DNA of 64,000 bases. It comes from Calliphora vicina (taxonomy: Eukaryota > Arthropoda > Insecta > Diptera > Calliphoridae). Numbering within the stretch: the stretch's first letter is position 1; each line of letters starts with the position of its first letter. The stretch is from the NCBI RefSeq assembly GCF_958450345.1, contig NW_027052594.1:310001-374000 (forward strand). Reading direction: 5' to 3'. The position numbers were made by a program, and so were the translations under genes. Positions 6,308 through 15,360 of this stretch are shown piece by piece. The notes below the pieces were generated by a model. It ran no database searches. It was given only the letters and a program-made list of their open reading frames with translations, and had not been told where the DNA came from.

Positions 6308-8590
6308 CAATTAGTTACAACAAAAACATCACGGATAGACATAGAGAAAATAGAGACAAACTTACACGCAAAGTTATTGAACATAGAGATAAAAGATACA
6401 CATACAAACACAACATATACAAGATCAGAGATCAGAAAGATTGAAAAGGAGATGAAAAATACACTTGACAAAATGGAACTTACGAAATTCAAGAACCAAC
6501 AGTGGGATAAATTTTACAATATCAGATCGAGGATAAAACTTACACATTCAATGAAGATGACGAAATTGAAACACGAGAAGTTTGAGAAACTGAACCTCGT
6601 ATACAATGACGACTGGTTTATTAACCACACGAGTATAGAGTTTGAAATGGAACATAAATGGTTATTATCACTGGGGAACAAGTTTGCAATACCAGTAGAT
6701 AGAAAGAATTTCACACCTATACCGCTTATAGCTGACATGGAACAATGGGTTCAGGGTATAAAAGATGATACAGAAAAGGACATAACGCGATCGAAAATAG
6801 CGAACAGAATTGCATACTTCAAAAGGAATCTTAGGAATACGGGGAAAGATAAATTTATACTGAGTATATACGAGGTCACCAGGAACTTCATTAAGAAACA
6901 CGAGAAGGACATAATTATAACTACGGCAGACAAGGGGAATAAAACTGTGATATTATATAGGAGAGATTATATGGAGAAAATGTACCAATTATTAGATGAC
7001 AAGAGCACATACAGGAAAATTGAAATTGACCCAACAACTAGTCTTCAGAAAAGGAACAATAACTTAATTACACAATTGGGAAAAGATGGGTACATTACCA
7101 GATACGAGAAATTCAACATGACGACACAAGCGGCAGCAGCACCTGAGTTATATGGACTGCCAAAGATACACAAAGACGGAATACCACTTCGACCGATATC
7201 TGCATCCATGAAGGTACCGTGTTACAGTCTTTCGAAGTATATTGGAACAATTTTGAGGAATATTGTGTCGCCCAAATACAATATACAAAATTCAGTAGAA
7301 TTAAAACGAAAACTGGAAAGCGTCTCATTGGAAAATGACGATATTATGGTCTCTTTCGACGTGGTATCATTATTCACTAATATACCGATTCACTTGGCTA
7401 TAAGGAATATACTTGACAAATGGAAAACACTTAAGGAACACACGGCAATACCAAGGCAAACATTTTTGAAAATTCTTCAGTTTTGTTTAACTGATAATAA
7501 CTATCTCACTTTTGACAATAAATTTTACCATCAAACATATGGTATGCCAATGGGAAACCCCCTATCGCCAACAATTGCAAATATTGTACTTGACACACTA
7601 CTGGACGATGTAATTGACGAATTAAGGGCTAATAATATAGAGATTAAGTTTATCACTAAGTATGTGGATGACTTGTTTGCGATTATAAGGAAATCGGACG
7701 AAGAGAAGATATTAAAAACAATGAACGTTTATCACAATAAGATACAATTTACAATAGAACGCGAGAAGAATATGTCAATACCGTATCTGGACATCAATAT
7801 CATCAAGGATAATGGAAGAATAAGGACAAATTGGTACACGAAACCCACATCTTCAGGTAGAATGGTTAACTTCAACTCTACACAACCATTGAAAATGAAG
7901 ATAAGTACAGCGACGAATTTAATAAGGAAAGTATTACAGATAAGTGATGTTGAATACAGGAAAACCAATATTAATAGAATAAGAAAAATACTTACAAAGA
8001 ATAGTTACCCAACATATATGACGAACAATTTAATCAACAAAGTACTAAAATATGAAAAACAGCAGAAAAATCCAAACACTGAGGAGGAAAAAGTTTTTTA
8101 CAGTGTACCATTTATTCCCAAACTAACGGAGACAAAAACAATGAAGAGAATGATCACAGAGAAAACAACAACAATAGCTTACAAATCAAATATGACACTG
8201 AGGCATCTATTTACAAACAACAAAACAAAAATTGACAAACTTAAGAGTGATAATGTGGTCTATGAGATAAAATGTGACGGTAATGAAAGGGAGAGATGTA
8301 ACTTGGTTTACATTGGTACGACAAAGAGAATGTTGGGGACGAGAGTTAATGAACACAAAACAGATATTGAAAAAGGAAAAATAACGACGGCATTATCTCT
8401 GCACGTAAAGGAGTGCAATCATAAGATGGATTTTGACAATATTAAGATATTGGACAGAGAACAAAAAGAGAACAAACGATACACTCTTGAAAGCTTAAGA
8501 ATACAACAAAAAATACACAATACAATGAACACGAAAGAGGACAAGGATAACACAAAACTGCAATATTCCGCGCCAATATTTAATTATTAA
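6215..8590 (+). CDS. Chimeric satellite-PLE reverse transcriptase/GIY-YIG endonuclease (791 aa)
   Basis: An uninterrupted 791-codon frame. Residues 1-31 come from satellite DNA (ATG inside the satellite palindrome). From Gln32 the protein is identical in frame to the full-length PLE protein from its residue 68. All reverse transcriptase landmarks are present (YGLPKIHK, FDVVSLF, GMPMGNPLSP, YVDD), as is the C-terminal GIY-YIG endonuclease (VVYEIKC, YIGTTKR, NEH). Missing are the first 67 residues of the element, with the FLQECRHMGIIP region typical of PLE N termini. It differs from copy 3 near the C terminus (SAPIF against SAAIF). Whether it is expressed is unknown; no promoter is seen in the satellite. 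Confidence 0.85.
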   Translation: MSDIPAFISGTDYASYLSYTLLESYVLKQSKQLVTTKTSRIDIEKIETNLHAKLLNIEIKDTHTNTTYTRSEIRKIEKEMKNTLDKMELTKFKNQQWDKFYNIRSRIKLTHSMKMTKLKHEKFEKLNLVYNDDWFINHTSIEFEMEHKWLLSLGNKFAIPVDRKNFTPIPLIADMEQWVQGIKDDTEKDITRSKIANRIAYFKRNLRNTGKDKFILSIYEVTRNFIKKHEKDIIITTADKGNKTVILYRRDYMEKMYQLLDDKSTYRKIEIDPTTSLQKRNNNLITQLGKDGYITRYEKFNMTTQAAAAPELYGLPKIHKDGIPLRPISASMKVPCYSLSKYIGTILRNIVSPKYNIQNSVELKRKLESVSLENDDIMVSFDVVSLFTNIPIHLAIRNILDKWKTLKEHTAIPRQTFLKILQFCLTDNNYLTFDNKFYHQTYGMPMGNPLSPTIANIVLDTLLDDVIDELRANNIEIKFITKYVDDLFAIIRKSDEEKILKTMNVYHNKIQFTIEREKNMSIPYLDINIIKDNGRIRTNWYTKPTSSGRMVNFNSTQPLKMKISTATNLIRKVLQISDVEYRKTNINRIRKILTKNSYPTYMTNNLINKVLKYEKQQKNPNTEEEKVFYSVPFIPKLTETKTMKRMITEKTTTIAYKSNMTLRHLFTNNKTKIDKLKSDNVVYEIKCDGNERERCNLVYIGTTKRMLGTRVNEHKTDIEKGKITTALSLHVKECNHKMDFDNIKILDREQKENKRYTLESLRIQQKIHNTMNTKEDKDNTKLQYSAPIFNY

Positions 8591-8972
8591 ATCAGTTGAA
8601 GTTCTGTGATATTAGTATTAAGTTTGACTTATAGTATATGTTTGTGTTGTAATGATTATTTATTTATTTATTAATTCTGTGTCGTGAAGTCCAGTTTTTT
8701 AAATAATAAGTTAATTGACAATGTAAACAATAGAATTTCGTAAGTTGAACTGTGATATCTTAAGTTTTTCAATGATTTATAATAAAATATTTATATGTTT
8801 TTGTCGCTAGAATTCAACAATAAAAGAAAACCCCTGAAGAAGTTTGAAACAAACAAACGAAACGTTGGGTAAATAATAATAAAAATGAAAATACTTTGAT
8901 TTTTATTTACACATTTGGTAACAAATGATTGACCATAAATAGCCCGTAAGATTGGAATCTTAAAAACTAAAA
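6308..8972 (+). mobile_element. Penelope-like retroelement copy 2 (5'-truncated, complete 3' end)
   Basis: Begins at the same truncation point as copy 1 and runs through the stop codon, a ~380-base AT-rich 3' region with a hammerhead-like motif, and the end GGAATCTTAAAAACTAAAA. Copy 3 then follows head to tail. PLEs often occur as such partial tandems, in which the 3' part of the upstream copy acts as a pseudo-LTR for the next. Confidence 0.9.
8830..8870 (+). ncRNA. Minimal hammerhead-ribozyme-like motif in PLE copy 2 3' region
   Basis: Order of parts: stem I strand ACCC (8830-8833), core CTGAAGA (8834-8840, fits CUGANGA), one extra A, stem II GTTTG (8842-8846) with CAAAC (8854-8858), core GAA then ACGT (8862-8865), T, and stem I partner GGGT (8867-8870). 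ACGT is self-complementary, so helix III would be two base pairs in one molecule or four between two copies. Cleavage would follow GTT. Minimal type I hammerheads of this kind are known from Penelope-like elements. Activity is inferred. Confidence 0.65.
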
Positions 8973-9062
8973 TTGTCAACATCATTGGTCATAAATAGAA
9001 AACTAGAAAATTAACTATCGGAGGGCCCGCCGAAGAGAGGAGGTGAAACGAAAAATAACATC

Positions 9063-11546
9063 ATGACGACAAAAATAAGTATGGAAAGTTTCTTCGAGAA
9101 AATTAGGAACAAATACAACATTCATACTAGCAGCTTACTGAAGAAATATAGCAGAGAGATGGAGAGATTGGCTAAATTGATGGAGAGAACAACATTTTTA
9201 CAAGAATGCAGACACATGGGAATCATACCAACACATGTAAGAAACAGTACAAGAACATTAAAACAATTAGTTACAACAAAAACATCACGGATAGACATAG
9301 AGAAAATAGAGACAAACTTACACGCAAAGTTATTGAACATAGAGATAAAAGATACACATACAAACACAACATATACAAGATCAGAGATCAGAAAGATTGA
9401 AAAGGAGATGAAAAATACACTTGACAAAATGGAACTTACGAAATTCAAGAACCAACAGTGGGATAAATTTTACAATATCAGATCGAGGATAAAACTTACA
9501 CATTCAATGAAGATGACGAAATTGAAACACGAGAAGTTTGAGAAACTGAACCTCGTATACAATGACGACTGGTTTATTAACCACACGAGTATAGAGTTTG
9601 AAATGGAACATAAATGGTTATTATCACTGGGGAACAAGTTTGCAATACCAGTAGATAGAAAGAATTTCACACCTATACCGCTTATAGCTGACATGGAACA
9701 ATGGGTTCAGGGTATAAAAGATGATACAGAAAAGGACATAACGCGATCGAAAATAGCGAACAGAATTGCATACTTCAAAAGGAATCTTAGGAATACGGGG
9801 AAAGATAAATTTATACTGAGTATATACGAGGTCACCAGGAACTTCATTAAGAAACACGAGAAGGACATAATTATAACTACGGCAGACAAGGGGAATAAAA
9901 CTGTGATATTATATAGGAGAGATTATATGGAGAAAATGTACCAATTATTAGATGACAAGAGCACATACAGGAAAATTGAAATTGACCCAACAACTAGTCT
10001 TCAGAAAAGGAACAATAACTTAATTACACAATTGGGAAAAGATGGGTACATTACCAGATACGAGAAATTCAACATGACGACACAAGCGGCAGCAGCACCT
10101 GAGTTATATGGACTGCCAAAGATACACAAAGACGGAATACCACTTCGACCGATATCTGCATCCATGAAGGTACCGTGTTACAGTCTTTCGAAGTATATTG
10201 GAACAATTTTGAGGAATATTGTGTCGCCCAAATACAATATACAAAATTCAGTAGAATTAAAACGAAAACTGGAAAGCGTCTCATTGGAAAATGACGATAT
10301 TATGGTCTCTTTCGACGTGGTATCATTATTCACTAATATACCGATTCACTTGGCTATAAGGAATATACTTGACAAATGGAAAACACTTAAGGAACACACG
10401 GCAATACCAAGGCAAACATTTTTGAAAATTCTTCAGTTTTGTTTAACTGATAATAACTATCTCACTTTTGACAATAAATTTTACCATCAAACATATGGTA
10501 TGCCAATGGGAAACCCCCTATCGCCAACAATTGCAAATATTGTACTTGACACACTACTGGACGATGTAATTGACGAATTAAGGGCTAATAATATAGAGAT
10601 TAAGTTTATCACTAAGTATGTGGATGACTTGTTTGCGATTATAAGGAAATCGGACGAAGAGAAGATATTAAAAACAATGAACGTTTATCACAATAAGATA
10701 CAATTTACAATAGAACGCGAGAAGAATATGTCAATACCGTATCTGGACATCAATATCATCAAGGATAATGGAAGAATAAGGACAAATTGGTACACGAAAC
10801 CCACATCTTCAGGTAGAATGGTTAACTTCAACTCTACACAACCATTGAAAATGAAGATAAGTACAGCGACGAATTTAATAAGGAAAGTATTACAGATAAG
10901 TGATGTTGAATACAGGAAAACCAATATTAATAGAATAAGAAAAATACTTACAAAGAATAGTTACCCAACATATATGACGAACAATTTAATCAACAAAGTA
11001 CTAAAATATGAAAAACAGCAGAAAAATCCAAACACTGAGGAGGAAAAAGTTTTTTACAGTGTACCATTTATTCCCAAACTAACGGAGACAAAAACAATGA
11101 AGAGAATGATCACAGAGAAAACAACAACAATAGCTTACAAATCAAATATGACACTGAGGCATCTATTTACAAACAACAAAACAAAAATTGACAAACTTAA
11201 GAGTGATAATGTGGTCTATGAGATAAAATGTGACGGTAATGAAAGGGAGAGATGTAACTTGGTTTACATTGGTACGACAAAGAGAATGTTGGGGACGAGA
11301 GTTAATGAACACAAAACAGATATTGAAAAAGGAAAAATAACGACGGCATTATCTCTGCACGTAAAGGAGTGCAATCATAAGATGGATTTTGACAATATTA
11401 AGATATTGGACAGAGAACAAAAAGAGAACAAACGATACACTCTTGAAAGCTTAAGAATACAACAAAAAATACACAATACAATGAACACGAAAGAGGACAA
11501 GGATAACACAAAACTGCAATATTCCGCTGCAATATTTAATTATTAA
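9063..11546 (+). CDS. Penelope-like reverse transcriptase with C-terminal GIY-YIG endonuclease (827 aa)
   Basis: Full-length intact protein for target-primed reverse transcription. The N-terminal region (1-340) is basic, with FLQECRHMGIIP near residue 48. Reverse transcriptase: YGLPKIHK at 349-356, catalytic Asp418 in SFDVVSLF, GMPMGNPLSP from 479, catalytic YVDD at 519-522. GIY-YIG nuclease: VVYEIKC at 717-723, YIGTTKR at 735-741, Arg746 and NEH at 748-750, the nick-making module of EN+ PLEs. The start is the first ATG after the leader. The stop at 11544-11546 leads into a 3' region with a hammerhead-like motif. Copy 2 lies immediately upstream and could supply promoter and ribozyme sequence as a pseudo-LTR. 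No disabling change is visible. The telomeric Athena type is excluded because an endonuclease is present. Confidence 0.95.
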   Translation: MTTKISMESFFEKIRNKYNIHTSSLLKKYSREMERLAKLMERTTFLQECRHMGIIPTHVRNSTRTLKQLVTTKTSRIDIEKIETNLHAKLLNIEIKDTHTNTTYTRSEIRKIEKEMKNTLDKMELTKFKNQQWDKFYNIRSRIKLTHSMKMTKLKHEKFEKLNLVYNDDWFINHTSIEFEMEHKWLLSLGNKFAIPVDRKNFTPIPLIADMEQWVQGIKDDTEKDITRSKIANRIAYFKRNLRNTGKDKFILSIYEVTRNFIKKHEKDIIITTADKGNKTVILYRRDYMEKMYQLLDDKSTYRKIEIDPTTSLQKRNNNLITQLGKDGYITRYEKFNMTTQAAAAPELYGLPKIHKDGIPLRPISASMKVPCYSLSKYIGTILRNIVSPKYNIQNSVELKRKLESVSLENDDIMVSFDVVSLFTNIPIHLAIRNILDKWKTLKEHTAIPRQTFLKILQFCLTDNNYLTFDNKFYHQTYGMPMGNPLSPTIANIVLDTLLDDVIDELRANNIEIKFITKYVDDLFAIIRKSDEEKILKTMNVYHNKIQFTIEREKNMSIPYLDINIIKDNGRIRTNWYTKPTSSGRMVNFNSTQPLKMKISTATNLIRKVLQISDVEYRKTNINRIRKILTKNSYPTYMTNNLINKVLKYEKQQKNPNTEEEKVFYSVPFIPKLTETKTMKRMITEKTTTIAYKSNMTLRHLFTNNKTKIDKLKSDNVVYEIKCDGNERERCNLVYIGTTKRMLGTRVNEHKTDIEKGKITTALSLHVKECNHKMDFDNIKILDREQKENKRYTLESLRIQQKIHNTMNTKEDKDNTKLQYSAAIFNY

Positions 11547-11785
11547 ATCAGTTGAAGTTCTGTGATATTAGTATTAAGTTTGACTTATAGTATATGTTTG
11601 TGTTGTAATGATTATTTATTTATTTATTAATTCTGTATCGTGAAGTCCAGTTTTTTAAATAATAAGTTAATTAACAATGTAAACAATAGAATTTCGTAAG
11701 TTGAACTGTGATATCTTAAGTTTTTCAATGATTTATAATAAAATATTTATATGTTTTTGTCGCTAGAATTCAACAATAAAAGAAA

Positions 11786-11826
11786 ACCCCTGAAGAAGTT
11801 TGAAACAAACAAACGAAACGTTGGGT
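11786..11826 (+). ncRNA. Minimal hammerhead-ribozyme-like motif in PLE copy 3 3' region
   Basis: Same 41 bases as at 8830-8870: ACCC, CTGAAGA (11790-11796), GTTTG/CAAAC stem II, GAAAC (11815-11819), GTT, GGGT. Two copies 2,956 bases apart in a head-to-tail pair would allow ribozyme cleavage to release a unit-length RNA. This is inferred from the known arrangement in other Penelope-like elements. Confidence 0.65.
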
Positions 11827-11922
11827 AAATAATAATAAAAATGAAAATACTTTGATTTTTATTTACACATTTGGTAACAAATGATTGACCATAAATAGCC
11901 CGTAAGATTGGAATCTTAAAAA

Positions 11923-11924
<2 letters not shown>

Positions 11925-11963
<39 letters not shown>
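11925..11963 (+). other. A39 tract at the 3' end of PLE copy 3
   Basis: An uninterrupted run of 39 A following GAATCTTAAAAACT, ending at the satellite sequence CATTTAGCTTCC. Either a retrotransposed poly(A) tail or an expanded A-run at the target. Copy 2 shows only four A at the same place. Confidence 0.85.
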
Positions 11964-11964
<1 letters not shown>

Positions 11965-12499
11965 ATTTAGCTTCCTAGCTCTTTAGGGGCCTCCAAAATT
12001 GCGATTTATATGAAGTCGTTAAAAACTTGGGTAATTTTGGGACATTTTTCGAAAAATGTCGGGTACTAATTATGCTAGCTACTTAAGTTATAGCTTAGTA
12101 GAAAGCTACATTCTCAAGCAATCCAAATATCGAAAAATTTTGCTTCCTAGCTCTTTAGGGGCCTCCAAAATTGCGAATTATATGAAGTCGTTAAAAACTT
12201 GGGTAATTTTGGGACATTTTTCGAAAAATGTCCGATATACCCGCATTTATATCGGGTACTAATTATGCTAGCTACTTAAGTTATACCTTATGAGAATGCT
12301 ACATTCTCAAGCAATCCAGATATCAAAAAATTTAGCTTCCTAGCTCTTTAGGGGCTAGGAAGCGATTTATATGAATTCGTTTACTTGGGTAATTTTGGGA
12401 CATTTTTCGAAAAATGTCCGATATACCCACATTCATATGGGATACTGATTATGCTAGCTACTTAAGTTATACCTTATTAGAAAGCTACGTTCTCAAGCA
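11964..12499. repeat. Satellite segment between PLE copy 3 and Gypsy-1
   Basis: Roughly three monomers, including the 172-bp type (ATGTCGGGTACTAATT joint) and the 186-bp hairpin type. The last monomer is cut at CTCAAGCA by the Gypsy-1 insertion and resumes at AGCAATCC at 23252. Confidence 0.92.
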
Positions 12500-14995
12500 T
12501 GTTACGCGCCGGCTAGATCTTTGTAGTAATGTCTAAATGTCTAAGGAAAGATCTCTGAAGAAATATAAGTCAGGAGGCATGTTAGGTCTAATTTCCCAGC
12601 TAGCTACTAAGGGATTTGGTTACGTGGTTCTTAACCCAAATTTCTAGCGCGTTACATATAAAAATCTTCTTTCATGCCAAATTAATAAAACCAAAAGTAG
12701 ATTAAAATAATGAATTTTTAAAAATTAGAAATAGTTGTTATGAGGCTTGATGTTCTGCCAAAGGGTACAATTGTTCCCACCCATCTGATGTTCTGTATAT
12801 CAGACACCTATGACAATCATAATACCCTATAGTTTAAACGGATTGTCCCTAAATAAAAATCTAGACTGATTAATCTAATTTATATATTGCTAATTCTGTC
12901 ATTCCCAAAATAATTAAATGCTTATAGATTCATGTTTAAATTCAAAATATTGACATGTTTATTAAAAGAAAATTAAGAAAAATAAATGTTGATAAAGAAA
13001 ATTAATAATAATATAATCTAACCATTTGTATATAATTTTAATATTCACGTATAATTGAATAAAAGAAGAAGAGATTAAAAAGAATAAAACAAAATCATAA
13101 ACATAGATATATTCAATTTACATTGATTGTAAGTAACACTTTGAGTTGCATTACTAGACTAATACATTATGCAAATAAACAAAATTGATGAGAACTAGAT
13201 TGACTAATGAAACGGACGGAATCGGACTAATAATATCATTAATAATAAAGATAATAAAAAAAAATACTAATGAGAGTAAGAGATAATTATTAATTTTGCA
13301 TTACTTACAGAATGTTATGTTGTTGTTATTTGTTATTTTGTTTAAAATTTCATACCATTTCGTTCCGGTGTTGGGCCCAGCAAAGGAATGTGGTGATGAT
13401 CATGATGACGTTGACAATTTCTATTTTTAGAATAATCTCAATATAAATTAATAATTCTTGTTACTCTCTAGTTAAGATACATCAAAAAAAATGCGTAATA
13501 AAATAAAATAGGGTTTGCAGTACTTAAAATTAAATATATAGGATTTTAGTTATAATTAGAAATATTCATATTTAATTAATGTGGGTAAATTGTAATTATA
13601 AAAATTAAATACAAAGCATTTTAATTGTGCTAAATAAGGAAAAATATATAAGTTTTAGTATAGGTTGTACATATTGAAAAAAAAGGATTTTACTTAAATA
13701 AAATATTTTAATTCATATTCTAAGATTTTAATGTTAATATTTCGCAAAATTTAGGTTGATAATTATGTATGTATATAAAAGAATAGGTTAATATTTTATG
13801 TGATTTTAGATTTTATATCATTTTATATATATATTAGATTTTTAAGCTAAATTTGTAAGTTTTAAATAATAGTTTAATCCATAATTAATCGTAATATGAA
13901 GTATTTAAATTTTAAGTAGTAATTATGTAGTTCATAGTAGTTTTTTGTTTTTGATAGTTCTAAGTGAAAATATAGGTTTTTAGGTTATTTTTAATTAATA
14001 ATAGACTTATATAATTAGTATTAGAAATAATTAATTAATTTTATATATATAGTTGAGCGTAGGTTTAGAAAAAGAAATACTTGGTTATGTCAGGGAAAAT
14101 ATTACCAAATGGCGGATGATCACGTTATTAAAAGGGGTCACGTGTTCCAGAGGCCTAAGGTTTTGGCCAGGTTTATGAAGCCTCTTGCTCTAGATCACGC
14201 TGATGATGTTGAAAATCTGGGTTTGTGGTGATTAAGAAAAGCCAAATTGTATGGTCCAACAATAAAAGATGTCTTACTTTGAAATCACGTTGGCACACTA
14301 ATCTTGGAAAGGTTTTATATATTTGTCGTCACTTCTATTTCCCAGTCCTTTTGATGATTTAAACTGGATTTCCTTTAAATTCCGGATTGTGTGCCAAAAT
14401 TTGGACAATGTACCATAAAAATGGTTAGAATTCCTAAAGCAAATCTATTGTTAGGTTTATTTAAATTAGAATTCTAAACCAAATTTTACCTTTTTAATAT
14501 TCTCAAATGATGAAATTATAAAGTTGTGAAGAATTATGTACAGTCTTATACACATTTAATTTTAAATAAAATTTTTCGACTTAAACACTTTTTGCTTTAT
14601 TTTTCTAATTTTAGCGAGTTTATTACCGCACTGTTTTAAATCTTGATTTCAATTAAACGTTCAAGAAGTTGGATGACAAAATTAGAGTCAAAGTGGAGGA
14701 ATAATTAGTGTACATCAAAATATACATATAAATTTAACGGGATTGGCATTCCTCTTGTAGACGATCTCTTTCTCACAATTTATTTATTAGTCTATATGCC
14801 AATTACGACGTAATTACCCAAAAAAAATATATGATCTCTCACTATAAAAGTTGTATGTATAAAAAAAAATCTCTCATGCTATAAAAAGTAACCTATAGAT
14901 AAGTATAGGGTTTTCGATAACTGAATTTATTTGATTTAAAAATTTGTAGGTGTTAAGTTTTATAACAATTTTACCATTAAAAAAAATCCGTAACA
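12500..14995 (-). repeat. Gypsy-1 3' LTR (2,496 bp)
   Basis: Nearly identical to 20755-23251. It begins TGTTAC and ends GTAACA, a perfect 6-base terminal inverted repeat. AT-rich, with no open frame worth calling. Several times longer than most insect Gypsy LTRs (about 0.2-0.6 kb). Confidence 0.95.
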
Positions 14996-15360
14996 AACCT
15001 GCTTCGTCCAGAGATTTCATATCAAATGGCGAACAGGAAAGATTTTTTTAATTTTTCATTTCAATTATTTTTAACGAACAAGAAAGTTATTTTGTAATAT
15101 TTCTGAAATTAACATTTTCCCAATTGTTTAACAAATTTTATTAGGCTAATTCTTTATGGATTTGACTTCAAGAAGAAAAAATTTAATCAGCAAGAAATTC
15201 GGTATGACTAGATTCAATACAAAAAAAAAAAAAGAATAAGTAAGATATCAAATTTGCTACAATAATGAAAATTTAGTGAAGAAATATAAAACAGTCTGAT
15301 TCAAATAAGTAGAAAAGGAAAATCAAATGTGTGGCTCGACCCACGATAAGCCGGGTAAAA
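14996..15360 (-). other. Gypsy-1 3' internal non-coding region with conserved hairpin
   Basis: 365 bases between the pol stop and the 3' LTR, too short for env. On the minus strand, 17-30 bases after the pol stop, GTGG and CCAC (complement of 15331-15344) form a small hairpin preceded by GGCTTATC. A similar hairpin follows pol in Gypsy-2. The polypurine tract beside the LTR is weak (GACGAAGCAGG). Confidence 0.55.

Larger units (their letters stand above)
3491..8424 (+). repeat. 2,467-bp tandem duplication carrying satellite plus truncated PLE
   Basis: The unit 3491-5957 repeats at 5958-8424. Differences I see: T at 4285 against C at 6752 (a stop codon in the first copy), and G at 4951 against A at 7418. 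The junction joins PLE sequence ending CATAAGAT to satellite starting GATATC, sharing GAT. The second unit continues into the rest of the PLE. This is a segmental tandem duplication of an already chimeric locus, not two separate insertions, because the satellite-PLE joint is identical in both. Confidence 0.93.
8973..11963 (+). mobile_element. Penelope-like retroelement copy 3 (full length, A-tailed)
   Basis: Starts head to tail after copy 2 at TTGTCAACATC, has a ~90-base GC-richer leader (GGAGGGCCCGCCG), one 827-codon frame, a ~380-base 3' region nearly identical to that of copy 2, and a 39-base A tract. The A tract merges with the AAAAACATTTAGC part of a satellite monomer, so 3' integration was into an A-rich stretch of satellite. 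The near identity of all three copies points to recent activity or duplication. Confidence 0.92.

Noticed and set aside
3819..11000. Repeated 60-108-codon minus-strand frames inside the PLE copies
   Set aside because: They recur at the same place in each copy as antisense shadows of the reverse transcriptase and have no independent support.
12040..12075. CENP-B-box-like sequence TTCGAAAAATGTCGGG in the 172-bp monomers
   Set aside because: The CENP-B box needs seven bases between TTCG and CGGG; here there are eight. It occurs only in the deletion variant, so the likeness is probably chance.
14996..15360. Possible env gene between pol and the 3' LTR of either Gypsy element
   Set aside because: Only 365 bases (Gypsy-1) and about 130 bases (Gypsy-2) are available, with no open frame, signal peptide or membrane segment.
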